From: Pelagicoccus mobilis
GTDB taxonomy: Bacteria > Verrucomicrobiota > Verrucomicrobiia > Opitutales > Opitutaceae
Assembly: GCF_016595505.1 (NCBI RefSeq)
Contig: NZ_JAENIL010000019.1
Coordinates: 60,966 to 124,965, forward strand
DNA length: 64,000 bases
Reading direction: 5' to 3'
The position numbers and the translations under genes were made by a program. The notes beneath the pieces were generated by a model. It was not told the origin of the DNA. It searched no databases and saw nothing but the letters and a program-made list of their open reading frames with translations. Below, in pieces: positions 24,986-34,357 of the stretch. Each line of letters starts with the position of its first letter. Positions within the stretch are counted from its first letter, which is position 1.

Positions 24986-27472
24986 ATGAAATTTTTTAGC
25001 AATATTCGATTCGCATTTAGATTATTGGCCAAGAATCCGGGGTCGACTCTATTGGCCATAGTGGTGATGGCGACCGGCACGGGTGTCGCCATCACCATGT
25101 TCGCCTTCATAAATGGAGTGCTTTGGAGCCCGCTGGAGCTAAACGAGAAGCGGGAGATTTATCATATCAAATGGACCGAGGCTGATAAGCTGCGAAATCG
25201 GAAAGAAATCCACCCTCTGGATGTGGATGTGTTTGAAATGGAGTCTCAGAGCTTCGAGAAACTGACGGCTTTTCGTTGGGGTAAACATTCGTTCTACAAC
25301 CACTTAGGAAACAGCTTAGCCGAACGTCTTGATCTGGCGATTGTACGGCCCGATTTCTTCGAGTTCATTGGCGAGGAACCTATGCTTGGCAGAACCTTTA
25401 CGGAGGAGGATGCAGCATCCGGTGAAATGGATAAGGTCATCATTTCCCATGCGGTATGGCGGCGACACTTTGAGGCGAAGGAGGATGCTATTGGTGCCAC
25501 TGCGATGTTAAATGGAAGGCCTCGTACTATTATCGGAGTAATGCGACCCGGATTCACTTTTCCGGAAGTGCAGCAGATTTGGTTAGCAAACAACCAACCG
25601 GAGGCCATCGAGAAAGGTCGCGAGAGTTGGCACCGATTGAATTTGTTAGGGGTGCTCGCAGACGGTGCCACTGTTGCCCAAGCGAAGACTGAATTTAACA
25701 CTATTGCCAAGCGGCTAGCGCAAGAGTATCCCAAGACAAACGAGAACCTCCAGTCGGTGGACATCATACCCTATGTCAGTTGGTATGCTCAGACATCAAA
25801 CGGGGATCAGTTCAACACGATTTGCTATGCGTTGCTCTTCTGCGGACTACTCGTTTTAGGAGTAGCCTGTGCCAACGTTTTCAATCTGATCATGGCACGA
25901 ACCGCAACCCGGACTTCGGAGCTTTCGATTCGAAAGGCGGTGGGAGCTTCTAAAATCCACATTATTATGCAAGTCGTATTGGATGGGTTAATACTAACAA
26001 CAATCGGCGCTCTCGGTGGTACATTGCTAGCAGGATGGGGCTTAAAGCTCATTTGGTTTAAATTCTCCCAGCAGGAGTACGTTCCCTATTGGTGGCATAT
26101 TGAGATGGATGCTACTGTTATCGCTTTTGTTGTTCTCCTTGTTTTGGGCTCAGCCTTTGCATCGAGTCTCGTACCGGGCCTACGTGCGTCTCATACTTCG
26201 GTGGCGAACAACCTTAAAGACGATGCCAGAACATCTTCAGGACTTTTTTTAGGTTCGCTATCGAAATTTATTCTCGGCTTTCAGATAACCGCGACAGCAG
26301 TACTGGCATTTATCAGCATCACTATGCTGTTAATTTGGAGTCACTTAAAGTCGAGAGACTTAAGCTATGATTCAGATGCAATAATTACCGAGTCTGTAGA
26401 TTTGAGTCCTTTTGTCTGGGGAGATCGAAAAGGGAAACTGAACGAGTTTATAGATACGTTTAATGACCGAATGATGGCTCTTCCAGGGGTAGAAGCTGTT
26501 GCATGGTCAACCAAAACCGGTGGAGGAGCGTCCAAGGGACAATGGCATGAAAGAACTAACGCGTTCGAGGTCGATGGGGTAGTGTATGAGCCAGGTGACC
26601 AGCGACCGCTCGCCTCTCAGATCCTGATTTCAGACCAATTCGAAAAGGTATTCGGTTTAGAACCGGTGCTTGGACGAAGTATGACGGAAATGGATACGGA
26701 CAAAACTCAACAGGTTTGTGTCGTTAATCAAACTTTCGTCGATTACTATTGGAAGGGAGAAAACCCGATAGGGAAACGGATCAGAATGCCTGGGGTCAAT
26801 TGGTTTGGTACTGGGTATCGAACCGTTGTTGGTGTGTTGCCAAATATAATGCCTAAACCGCATCCAGGAGAGAATCTGTCAGATGGGGTTTATCAGAAAA
26901 TATATTTTCCGATTTCGCAGGCTTCTCGCCCACACTTGAACATATTGGTTCGTGCAGAGGGTGATCCAACCCGGCTGATTGAACCCATGCGGCGAACGTT
27001 GAGGGATCTGGCACCGGATATCGCCTTCAATGGAGACCCGATGACGCTAACTGGATTCATCGATCGAGAAATGGCGTCGAAAGATCTCGTTTTTGCTATG
27101 TTCGGTATATTTGGCGTTGCTTCGCTAATTCTAGGAATCGTTGGACTGTATGCAGTGGTGAACTTCACCACGAAACAACGATCGCGAGAGTTTGGGATTC
27201 GCATGGCTCTGGGAGCGAACACGACTGTGATCCTTCAAACTGCGATGAAGCGTGGGCTCTTCTTACTCTGCATTGCTGGGACGCTTGGAGTTGGAATTGG
27301 GCATTTCGCTTCGACAGTCCTTAAGTCTTCGATCGAGCTGAATACCTTACCAATAGGGTACACCTATCCACTCGTATTCGCAACTCTAGTACTAGGACTG
27401 GGTACCGCACTGATCTTACCCGCAATACGAGCTTCGCGGACCCCTCCTAATAAGTCCCTTCGCATTGAATAG
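24986..27472 (+). CDS. ABC transporter permease, MacB/FtsX-like, second tandem copy
   Basis: An 828-aa paralogue of the preceding gene with the same two-block layout (LGRTFTEED, VIISHAVWRRHF, IIGVMRPGFTFPEV; ACANVFNLIMARTATRTSELSIRKAVGASKIHI; CVVNQTFVDYYWKGENPIGKRIRM; SREFGIRMALGANTTVI). The first ~90 bases encoding the N-terminal helix are nearly identical in DNA to the first copy, while the rest of the protein has clearly diverged. The two permeases may form a heterodimer driven by the single ATPase; that is inference from the gene order. Confidence 0.88.
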   Translation: MKFFSNIRFAFRLLAKNPGSTLLAIVVMATGTGVAITMFAFINGVLWSPLELNEKREIYHIKWTEADKLRNRKEIHPLDVDVFEMESQSFEKLTAFRWGKHSFYNHLGNSLAERLDLAIVRPDFFEFIGEEPMLGRTFTEEDAASGEMDKVIISHAVWRRHFEAKEDAIGATAMLNGRPRTIIGVMRPGFTFPEVQQIWLANNQPEAIEKGRESWHRLNLLGVLADGATVAQAKTEFNTIAKRLAQEYPKTNENLQSVDIIPYVSWYAQTSNGDQFNTICYALLFCGLLVLGVACANVFNLIMARTATRTSELSIRKAVGASKIHIIMQVVLDGLILTTIGALGGTLLAGWGLKLIWFKFSQQEYVPYWWHIEMDATVIAFVVLLVLGSAFASSLVPGLRASHTSVANNLKDDARTSSGLFLGSLSKFILGFQITATAVLAFISITMLLIWSHLKSRDLSYDSDAIITESVDLSPFVWGDRKGKLNEFIDTFNDRMMALPGVEAVAWSTKTGGGASKGQWHERTNAFEVDGVVYEPGDQRPLASQILISDQFEKVFGLEPVLGRSMTEMDTDKTQQVCVVNQTFVDYYWKGENPIGKRIRMPGVNWFGTGYRTVVGVLPNIMPKPHPGENLSDGVYQKIYFPISQASRPHLNILVRAEGDPTRLIEPMRRTLRDLAPDIAFNGDPMTLTGFIDREMASKDLVFAMFGIFGVASLILGIVGLYAVVNFTTKQRSREFGIRMALGANTTVILQTAMKRGLFLLCIAGTLGVGIGHFASTVLKSSIELNTLPIGYTYPLVFATLVLGLGTALILPAIRASRTPPNKSLRIE

Positions 27473-27515
27473 AGGTAATACGAATTTGTTACGTTAACCA
27501 CTAATCCAACATCAG

Positions 27516-28460
27516 ATGAAAATTCAAAAGTTAACTGTCTTCTCAGGGCTACTGTTTACACTCTTGATCACGAGTGTCCTTCAGGCTCAATCACGCGATT
27601 CATTCCTTCCAGACGACTTCGTTGTTCCTGAACGATTGGAGACTGATAGTTTTATCCTGCGTCCGCTAATGCCTAAAGACGCGGTCAAGGATTATGAAGC
27701 GTTTATCACGAGTGTAGACCACATTAGGGGAGGAGAGTACCACCAGGCGAACGGGCTCTACTGGCCGTCTCAACAATCCACAGTCGAGCGCAACCGAAAG
27801 GACCTTGAATGGCACTATAAGCGGCACCTGGCGAAAGAGGATTTTGCCTTTACCGTATTGACGCCTGACGAATCCGTATGCCTTGGCTGCGTATACATTC
27901 TTCCGGCTAAGAGCAATGAATACGATGCGACTGTCAAAATGTGGGTCAGGAAAAGTGAATACGACAAAGGCTTTGATGCTGTGTTGTACGAGACGGTTAA
28001 GAAATGGGTTGCTGACGAGTGGCCGTTTAAGACCCCAGGCTACCCAGGTCGTGAAGTGCCCTGGCCGAAATGGATCGCTATGGAGAACGATTATTCGATT
28101 CGCGAGATCGGGTCCCAATGGGATGAGGCCTTTAATCGTGGCGACGCAGAACGTCTTGCGAATCTGTATTCGACAAAGGTTGTAAGTATGCCGCCAAATA
28201 GGGAAACGATACTCGGGCGGAGATCGTTCGTTGAGGATATGGATGCCTTCTTTGAAGCCTATGACGCGGTGAGCCATACGACCATCGACTCGGTCGAATT
28301 TTCAGGGAACACGGCCATCGAGCGAGGGCGTTATTCGCTAGAGGCGAAAATGAAGGACGACTCGGGCGGTATCAGCGAACAGGGCAAGTATTTGAAGGTG
28401 TACAAGAAGAGTAAACGTCAGTGGCCAATCGATACGGAAATTTGGAACCTGGACTCGTGA
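27516..28460 (+). CDS. Secreted GNAT-like / SnoaL-like fusion protein
   Basis: A 314-aa protein with signal peptide (LTVFSGLLFTLLITSVLQA). Residues about 40-190 look like a GNAT acyltransferase (RLETDSFILRPLMPKDAVKDYEAF, FAFTVLTPDESVCLGCVYILP, VKMWVRKSEYDKGFDAVLYETVKKWV). Residues about 195-312 resemble a SnoaL/DUF4440 domain (IGSQWDEAFNRGDAERLANLYSTKVVSMPPN, GRRSFVEDMDAFFEAYDAVSHTTIDSVEFSGNTAIERGRY). A GNAT domain is normally cytoplasmic because it needs acyl-CoA, so export is odd. It starts 43 bp after the second permease and is probably the last gene of the sigma-54 operon. Confidence 0.7.
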   Translation: MKIQKLTVFSGLLFTLLITSVLQAQSRDSFLPDDFVVPERLETDSFILRPLMPKDAVKDYEAFITSVDHIRGGEYHQANGLYWPSQQSTVERNRKDLEWHYKRHLAKEDFAFTVLTPDESVCLGCVYILPAKSNEYDATVKMWVRKSEYDKGFDAVLYETVKKWVADEWPFKTPGYPGREVPWPKWIAMENDYSIREIGSQWDEAFNRGDAERLANLYSTKVVSMPPNRETILGRRSFVEDMDAFFEAYDAVSHTTIDSVEFSGNTAIERGRYSLEAKMKDDSGGISEQGKYLKVYKKSKRQWPIDTEIWNLDS

Positions 28461-28703
28461 GAAAGACAGATTAGGACAGTCATTCGGGCTAGAGTGGAGG
28501 CGTGGGGCAACTCGCTTTGATAGTGCAGAGATTGCCATTTGTTTAGAGCTTTTTGAATACAAAGCGTAACTGGGCGGGGTAGGGTTAACCCTTGAAATGG
28601 GGAGCTTTGCTGCTCAAATTGCTAGTGCTGAATTGGCGACTTTTCTTTAGACGTGATGAAGTACTTCAAAGGGCTGCCTATAAGTGATCTACGCTTTAAC
28701 TTA

Positions 28704-28749
28704 GTGGAATTGCTCTGAGATTTGACGTGGTGGAATTGCCGATTATGAT
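28704..28749 (+). promoter_or_regulatory. Putative sigma-70 promoter with direct repeats, before porin gene
   Basis: TTGACG (28722-28727), a 16-bp spacer and TATGAT (28744-28749). Two direct repeats GTGGAATTGC (28704-28713 and 28730-28739) flank and fill the spacer, and may bind a repressor. The remaining gene-free DNA 28461-28703 contains only one notable feature, the 12-bp palindrome AGGGTTAACCCT near 28582. Confidence 0.45.
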
Positions 28750-28811
28750 CCATTCCAGCGTCGCTGATGTCGGCGCTTGCTTGTAGAACAAACTCAAATC
28801 CACATTCTGCT

Positions 28812-30437
28812 ATGACACTACGTAACCTCGTTGTTACACTTGCTGCTGTGCCCGTATGGGCGTTTGGGCAATCTAACGCGGCCGATGAGGCTGCTCAGCT
28901 TCGGGCGGAGCTCAATGAGCTTCGGCAACTCTACGAAACGAGAATTCAAGCTCTCGAGGCTCGGCTCGAGAGTATGGAGCAGGCTCAGCAGATGGAGGAA
29001 GAGCAGGTTGAGACGGTGAGAGTTCCCGATCCGCTTCCTGCCTCGGCTACGGTTGATCCTGTTGAGGAAGAGCTTGAGCGCTACCTGAAGGAGGCCTACG
29101 CGAACACGACGGAGTCTCGTTCTATTTCACAGAACATGGAGGACACGCTGTTCGATGAGCGCGTGGAAAATGTACTGCAAAACTTCTTGGATATCTCTGG
29201 ATACATGCGTGCAGGTTACGGGCGGAATGACACGGGGGGACCGCAGGTCGGTTTCGGAGCCCCGGGAGCCGGGGCCAAGTATCGACTGGGCAATGAGCCG
29301 GAAAATTTTGGTGAGTTGATATTCTCCAAGTCCTTCTTTGTAGCGGATCGCTTTTCGCGAGACGCTCAAACCCGAGCGAAGGATGATCCGATCGCCCACG
29401 TGCAGGTGCGTCTCGACTTCTACAACCCGCATGAAAGTTTCTCCTCGGGAAGCGATACTACTTTTGGGTTTCCTGAAGCTTGGGCCTCGATTGGAAACGT
29501 GCTTGAAGGCCAACCTCAGGCTAAATTCTGGGCGGGGAACCGGTTCTATCGTCGCCATGATATCGGCGTGAATGATTTCTTCTTCTGGAATATGAGCGGA
29601 GGAGGCGGTGGTATCGAAGATGTGGATATCGGAAACGGGGCTAAGATGGCATTTGCTTGGATCGGACATGGGTCCCGTAGCGGAATAACCGACGTACCTG
29701 AGCCTGACCCAGAGAATAAGGCAGGGTTCAGCAAGACGAACTTCGATCTACGAGCCTACGATATACCGTTCCTCTCAGGGCACCTCGAGGCAGGATTGGT
29801 CTACTCAAGCGTTAAGAGTGGCCTAGATGCAAATGGTCAGGAGGCGCCGGATACGGATGGGCTTGCTGTCAGTCTCGTGCATACGAAATCCGGTTTCCTG
29901 AGTGATGACGGTGTCAACAAGTTCTCGATCCAGTATGGTCAGGAAGCCGCGAAGACCTTCACCTCTGGTTTCGAAACCTTTACGAATTCAAGTGGCAGTT
30001 TTATTCAGCCCGACTTGCCGGGATCTTGGAGAGTGCGTGTCACGGAGAATTTCACCGCTAATTTGAGCGACTCGTTCTCGTTGGGACCTGTTTTTGTGTA
30101 TCAATACACGGACTACGGTGACAATTACGGGAATAGTGAATGGATTTCCGCAGGCGTTAGGCCTATCTTCCACTTGGACAAGAACTGGAGTTTGGCTCTC
30201 GAAGGGGGCTACGACTGGGTGGATGACGACTTTCTTGGCGTGAGTGACGGCATGTTTAAGTTTACGATCGCTCCGCAGTTATCCATAGGAAACCGCTTTA
30301 GCAGTCGCCCTGTTATTCGTGCTTACGCTACTTGGGCGGACTGGGGCTCCGAGTTCATGGGAATGGTCGGCGGAAACGATTTTGCTGACGAGACCGAGGG
30401 CGGCAACTTCGGTCTGCAAATGGAAACTTGGTGGTGA
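28812..30437 (+). CDS. LamB/maltoporin-like outer-membrane carbohydrate porin with coiled-coil N-terminus
   Basis: A 541-aa protein. A signal peptide (cut near FGQ) is followed by a coiled coil (about 24-65, AAQLRAELNELRQLYETRIQALEARLESM) of the kind that trimerises or spans the periplasm. The barrel begins around residue 125 (FLDISGYMRAGYGRND). AKYRLGNEPENFGEL, FWAGNRFYRRHDIGVNDFFFWNMSG and GGIEDVDIG match LamB (YRLGNE, WAGKRFYQRHDV, GLENIDVG). It ends with an aromatic-rich strand (FGLQMETWW) as expected for BAM recognition. Sugar-specific diffusion is the likely function; the sugar is unknown. A longer in-frame start at 28767 would put non-signal residues first and is rejected. Confidence 0.85.
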   Translation: MTLRNLVVTLAAVPVWAFGQSNAADEAAQLRAELNELRQLYETRIQALEARLESMEQAQQMEEEQVETVRVPDPLPASATVDPVEEELERYLKEAYANTTESRSISQNMEDTLFDERVENVLQNFLDISGYMRAGYGRNDTGGPQVGFGAPGAGAKYRLGNEPENFGELIFSKSFFVADRFSRDAQTRAKDDPIAHVQVRLDFYNPHESFSSGSDTTFGFPEAWASIGNVLEGQPQAKFWAGNRFYRRHDIGVNDFFFWNMSGGGGGIEDVDIGNGAKMAFAWIGHGSRSGITDVPEPDPENKAGFSKTNFDLRAYDIPFLSGHLEAGLVYSSVKSGLDANGQEAPDTDGLAVSLVHTKSGFLSDDGVNKFSIQYGQEAAKTFTSGFETFTNSSGSFIQPDLPGSWRVRVTENFTANLSDSFSLGPVFVYQYTDYGDNYGNSEWISAGVRPIFHLDKNWSLALEGGYDWVDDDFLGVSDGMFKFTIAPQLSIGNRFSSRPVIRAYATWADWGSEFMGMVGGNDFADETEGGNFGLQMETWW

Positions 30438-30487
30438 TGTGTTAGAATCCAGAAAACGTTAAGAAATTAGCTCGTTTCGTTTGATTG

Positions 30488-30514
30488 GCCCGTCTGTTTT
30501 AAGGCGGGCTTTTT
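30488..30514 (+). terminator. Rho-independent terminator after porin gene
   Basis: GCCCGTC ... GGCGGGC stem (one G-T pair) followed by TTTTT, about 50 bp past the porin stop codon. Confidence 0.75.
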
Positions 30515-30640
30515 CGTTTTGTTGGGGGGGGGCTTTGTGTCCGTTGGGGACCCGCCTTCGCGTTAAGCTTCGGCGAGGCGAGCAACGGACTCTAGCTTTA
30601 GATCAATTTTCATATGGTTGGTCGCACGAGGTAAGATTGA

Positions 30641-30735
30641 GTGGCCCAGTCGGCCTCAATGCAGGATGGAGTCTCCACGGCGGCCTGCGGCGAGGCCGCC
30701 CTACCTTTCGCATTCAACGAGAACGTGCCTATTCG
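30641..30735 (-). repeat. ~95-bp dispersed repeat, inverted partner of 35737-35831
   Basis: Read on the minus strand this sequence matches 35737-35831 over about 95 bp with roughly one difference in ten. It contains the palindrome GGCGGCCT/AGGCCGCC followed by CTACC (30679-30706), i.e. the CCTACC family core. The gene-free stretch 30438-30884 otherwise holds the terminator and no credible gene. Confidence 0.7.
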
Positions 30736-30884
30736 GAAGAAAAGCACTTTAGAGCAGCGGACGTGTGGCTCTTTTCGTTTTTGTGCGGAGCGTTTGAGAT
30801 TTCTCTCGAACTGAATGAAGTCACTAGCGTGTGGTATCCGTGTGCCTATTGGATACTCTTTTTCTAACTTCCTATAATCTGCTT

Positions 30885-31487
30885 ATGAATACACTTGATG
30901 CCATCGAAACCCGTCGCTCGATCAAACACTACGACCCGGAACATGTGATGCCAGAGGAGGACTTGGCGGAACTCATTCGCTTAACGAAACTCGCTCCTTC
31001 CTCGTTCAATATGCAGAATTACCGCTTGCTGGTGGTGCGAGATAAGGAGTTGCGAGCTCAGATTCGCGCGGCAGCCTGGGATCAGGCTCATGTCACGGAC
31101 GCGAGCGTGCTATTCATCCTTTGTGGCGATATCAATTCGCACCTGGCGGACCCGAGCGACTACTGGAGTCATGCTCCTCAGGAGGTCCAGGACATGCTTG
31201 GTCCGATGATTAAGACGTTTTATGAGGGGAAGGATCAGCTGATTCGTGACGAAGCAATCCGTTCCTCGGCGTTGGCTGGAATGACGTTGATGCTGGCAGC
31301 GAAGGGGATGGGCTACGACTCATGCCCGATGGTTGGTTTTGATCCTGAAAAGGTTTCCGAACTGATAAAGCTGCCGGATGGCTATGTCCTGAGTTTCATG
31401 GTTCCGGTGGGGAAACTGGCCAAGGATGCGTGGGATCGTGGTGCCCGTTTGCCGGACGAAAAAGTGGTCGCTTACGATACCTTTTAG
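30885..31487 (+). CDS. Nitroreductase-family FMN oxidoreductase
   Basis: A 200-aa protein. It opens with the family signature (DAIETRRSIKHYDPEHVMPEEDL), followed by LAPSSFNMQNYRLLVV for FMN and substrate contact, then SALAGMTLMLAAKGMGYDSCPMVGFD and a C-terminal LPDGYVLSFMVPVGKLAKD. Homologues (NfsB, YdfN-like) reduce nitro compounds or quinones with NAD(P)H. ATG 30885 is chosen because residues upstream of it in the frame are not conserved. It is monocistronic, with a strong palindrome after it. Confidence 0.88.
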   Translation: MNTLDAIETRRSIKHYDPEHVMPEEDLAELIRLTKLAPSSFNMQNYRLLVVRDKELRAQIRAAAWDQAHVTDASVLFILCGDINSHLADPSDYWSHAPQEVQDMLGPMIKTFYEGKDQLIRDEAIRSSALAGMTLMLAAKGMGYDSCPMVGFDPEKVSELIKLPDGYVLSFMVPVGKLAKDAWDRGARLPDEKVVAYDTF

Positions 31488-31526
31488 ATTTTTGGGAGAC
31501 GAACACCCACAGAACTTTGAAATACA

Positions 31527-31553
31527 AACGGCGGTCTCTGAGAGACCGCCGTT
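31527..31553. terminator. Perfect 12-bp-stem palindrome after nitroreductase gene
   Basis: AACGGCGGTCTC-tga-GAGACCGCCGTT is a perfect hairpin 40 bp past the stop codon. No T-run follows, so it may be a transcript-stabilising hairpin or a REP-like unit rather than a classical terminator; the trailing CTACTACCCC recalls the CTACC tail of the other palindromes. Confidence 0.55.
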
Positions 31554-31726
31554 CTACTACCCCTAGTGTATTACCCTAAACTATGAAACTTGAAACTGAG
31601 TGATTCTCGAACTGAGCTCTTATCGGCTCTGCGTTTCTGAATCTGGATACACTCTATCACGATGGGGCGAATGAGGAAATACGACTTTGGTCTTATGCTA
31701 GGAAATTCGGGGTGAAAGGTGCTCGG

Positions 31727-34147
31727 TTAATCTTCTCGCAGCGCTTGAGTAGGCGAGAGCTTGGTGGCTCGCCTCGCGGGTAGCCACGAGGCTGCAGTTC
31801 CGATTGCTGCGAGCATGGCGATCGCAAATGTGAACACGATTGGATCTCGGGGGGAGACTCGGAAAAGAAGATTCCCGCTGAGTAAATGAGTTGTTGAAAA
31901 GGCGAGAGCGAGACCGGCAATCAAGCCGGCCGCCATTTGGAGGATGCCTCGTTTGAGCACAAGCCGAGCGACGTGTGAGGGGTGTGCACCCAACGCGATG
32001 CGGATGCCGATTTCTTGAACTCGCCTAGCGGTAGACTGAGCGACCGAGGCGTAGATGCCTATGGAAGCCATGATGAGTCCGATTGCAGCGAAACTTAAGA
32101 AAAGCGTTCCGAATACATTGAGGAACCAATAGTTCCGCTCCATCGCTTGCTTGAGTGTGCGAATATTGAATACAGGTAGATCTGTATCCAGGTCTTGAAC
32201 GATAGTCTTCAGGTCGGAAGTCGCGGACAGGGGATTGTCACCTATCGCGAGCATTATGTTCATATAGCCCCATGGCTGTTGGCTATGGGGCAGGTAGACG
32301 AGCGGAGGCGCATCCTCGTTTTGCCCCTCTTGTACAATGTCGGATACGACTCCAACAATTGTGATCCAGTCTCTCTCTTTGTCCTTTTCAGGGAAACAGA
32401 ACCGTTTGCCTAGAGCAGACTCCTCGGGCCAGTGCTTGTTGGCAAACTCTTCACTCGCAATCGCTACTCGTTGATTGGATTCGATGTCTGTATTCAGAAA
32501 GCTGCGACCTTCCTGCAAAGGAATATTGGTCAGGGAAAAGTATCCCTCGCTTTGAACGATATAGGAAGCTCTGGGGGGATTTTCTGGATCGGTAATTTCT
32601 TGGCCATCTATCTCGATGTTTTTCTTGGCTGCCCCGAGTCCAGGAAGGTGACTGCTGAGAACGACTTGTTTCGCTCTTTGGAGGTTCTCGAGGCGAGTTT
32701 TCAGTTCCTTGTAGAACTCGCGTCGCTTCTCTGGAGTTGCGTAGCGTTCTTCGGCTCTCTCTGGTAGGCCGATACTCGCAGTTAGGGTGGTTTCTGCAGG
32801 AAGAAAATCGTTTAGTCCTCGGGCTTGAAAGAAGCTCCGTAGCATTAGCCCAGCACCTGTTAGCAGAACGAAAGTCATCGCGAACTGAAAGGCTACCAGT
32901 CCACTCGACAAGAGTTTCGTTCGCTTGGAGTCGGAGCCGCGTACGCCGTCCTTCAATATATTGTTCAAGTCGAGCCGGGAAGCTCGGAAAGCAGGTAGGA
33001 TTCCGAACAGCAAACCGCTGCCGATAGAGATCAGGGCGAAGTAGATGAATACGCGATGATCGAGCTCGAATAGAATCCAAGAAGGTTTTCCGACGTCTTG
33101 GGTCGCTTGATCGAAGGCGTGGACTCCTAGGGCTGTGATCGTGAGACCGAGGATGCCTCCTAGGATGCTGAGGCTGACGGATTCGGTGAGCAGTTGGCGG
33201 ACGATCTGGCTGCGTCTGCCTCCCAGAGCGGAACGTATCGAGATTTCCTGACGTCTCGTGAGAGCACGGCTGAGAAGAAGGTTAGCGACGTTTGAACAAG
33301 CGATCAAAAGGACGAATGCGGTCGCGGTCATCATCGCTAGAAAGACGATTCTGATAGGACCTCCATTGAAGCGTTCGTGGAAAGTGAGGACGTCTACTCC
33401 GATGTCCTCATTTGTTTCAGGATGCTCTTGTGAAATGTTTGCTGCGACGAGTGAGAGTTCGGCGTTGGCATCGTTGATGTTTGATCCAGGAGATAGCATT
33501 GCGAAGGCCTGAAGCGGGCGTTTGCTGCGGTCCTCTCGCGCATTTTCAGGACGATAGGGAATCCATACGTCTTCGTTGGAAGGGAAGCGGAATTGATCTG
33601 GCATGATGCCGATAATTTCGGTCGCTTCTCCGTTTAGCCTGACGATGCTACCGATCACGTCGGGATCGTTTCCGTAGCGCGTTTTCCAGGCTTTGCTAGA
33701 AATGAGGGCTGTTCGGTTGCTCCCGTCGAGGAAGTCCTGCTCGCTGAAAGGGCGTCCTTCAGCTGGAAGCGTTTGCAGCATGTCGAAGAGATCAGGTGTC
33801 ACTCGTGCTGCGCTAAATCTCTCTGGGGCGACTCCGGTTTCGGAGAGGATTGCTTGAAACCGGTTAACACCTTCCAGCTGTTCGAGCGACTTGGTTTGCG
33901 CTTGGAACTCGGTAAAGTCCGGGTAGGAGAGGTTCATCCGCCAATTCTCGTTCTTTGGGTGTCGTCCTGACACCGATACGAGTCGCTCTCCATCAGGGAA
34001 TGGCACTGGCTTGAACAGAACGGCGTTCGCCAAGGTGAACACGGTGGTGTTGATACCGATTCCGAACGCGAGGGTGACGATTATGGCGAGCGAAAACCAG
34101 GGATGGTTCCGGATCAAACGGAGAGAGGCAATGAAGTCGGATTTCAT
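31727..34147 (-). CDS. Orphan MacB/FtsX-like permease (ADOP type)
   Basis: An 806-aa permease with two MacB_PCD-FtsX units: N-terminal helix (WFSLAIIVTLAFGIGINTTVFTLANAVLF), periplasmic part (EGRPFSEQDF, ALISSKAWKTRYGNDPDVIG, IIGIMPDQFRFPSN), FtsX block (ACSNVANLLLSRALTRRQEISIRSALGGRRSQIVRQLLTES) and a second copy (AIASEEFANKHWPEESALGKRF; ARRVQEIGIRIALGAHPSHV). It ends in SPTQALRED, typical of the acidobacterial duplicated orphan permease (ADOP) type. No ATPase gene is adjacent, so it either borrows one or works without. It is only distantly like the two sigma-54 operon permeases. Confidence 0.87.
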   Translation of the reverse strand: MKSDFIASLRLIRNHPWFSLAIIVTLAFGIGINTTVFTLANAVLFKPVPFPDGERLVSVSGRHPKNENWRMNLSYPDFTEFQAQTKSLEQLEGVNRFQAILSETGVAPERFSAARVTPDLFDMLQTLPAEGRPFSEQDFLDGSNRTALISSKAWKTRYGNDPDVIGSIVRLNGEATEIIGIMPDQFRFPSNEDVWIPYRPENAREDRSKRPLQAFAMLSPGSNINDANAELSLVAANISQEHPETNEDIGVDVLTFHERFNGGPIRIVFLAMMTATAFVLLIACSNVANLLLSRALTRRQEISIRSALGGRRSQIVRQLLTESVSLSILGGILGLTITALGVHAFDQATQDVGKPSWILFELDHRVFIYFALISIGSGLLFGILPAFRASRLDLNNILKDGVRGSDSKRTKLLSSGLVAFQFAMTFVLLTGAGLMLRSFFQARGLNDFLPAETTLTASIGLPERAEERYATPEKRREFYKELKTRLENLQRAKQVVLSSHLPGLGAAKKNIEIDGQEITDPENPPRASYIVQSEGYFSLTNIPLQEGRSFLNTDIESNQRVAIASEEFANKHWPEESALGKRFCFPEKDKERDWITIVGVVSDIVQEGQNEDAPPLVYLPHSQQPWGYMNIMLAIGDNPLSATSDLKTIVQDLDTDLPVFNIRTLKQAMERNYWFLNVFGTLFLSFAAIGLIMASIGIYASVAQSTARRVQEIGIRIALGAHPSHVARLVLKRGILQMAAGLIAGLALAFSTTHLLSGNLLFRVSPRDPIVFTFAIAMLAAIGTAASWLPARRATKLSPTQALRED

Positions 34148-34357
34148 GGGAAGGCACAGTCTGCTATCGAAGGTTTTCGATATGTTGGTGGCCTACCCAA
34201 TGGGAGGAGTTCTGGTTACAGCTTTGTTGGTAAGGCTTGGTGGTTCGTTTTTCTAGAGACGTTTGTCTTTCAAAAGATGTTGGGATAGCTTGTTCTTGTT
34301 CGGGCTTGCGGTATGTTGGGCGTTTCCTGATCTGATTAACCCTAATCCAACTAAGTT

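Noticed and set aside
30481..30867. 128-aa open frame after the porin gene
   Set aside because: It runs through the terminator and the 95-bp repeat, has biased composition and no start signal.
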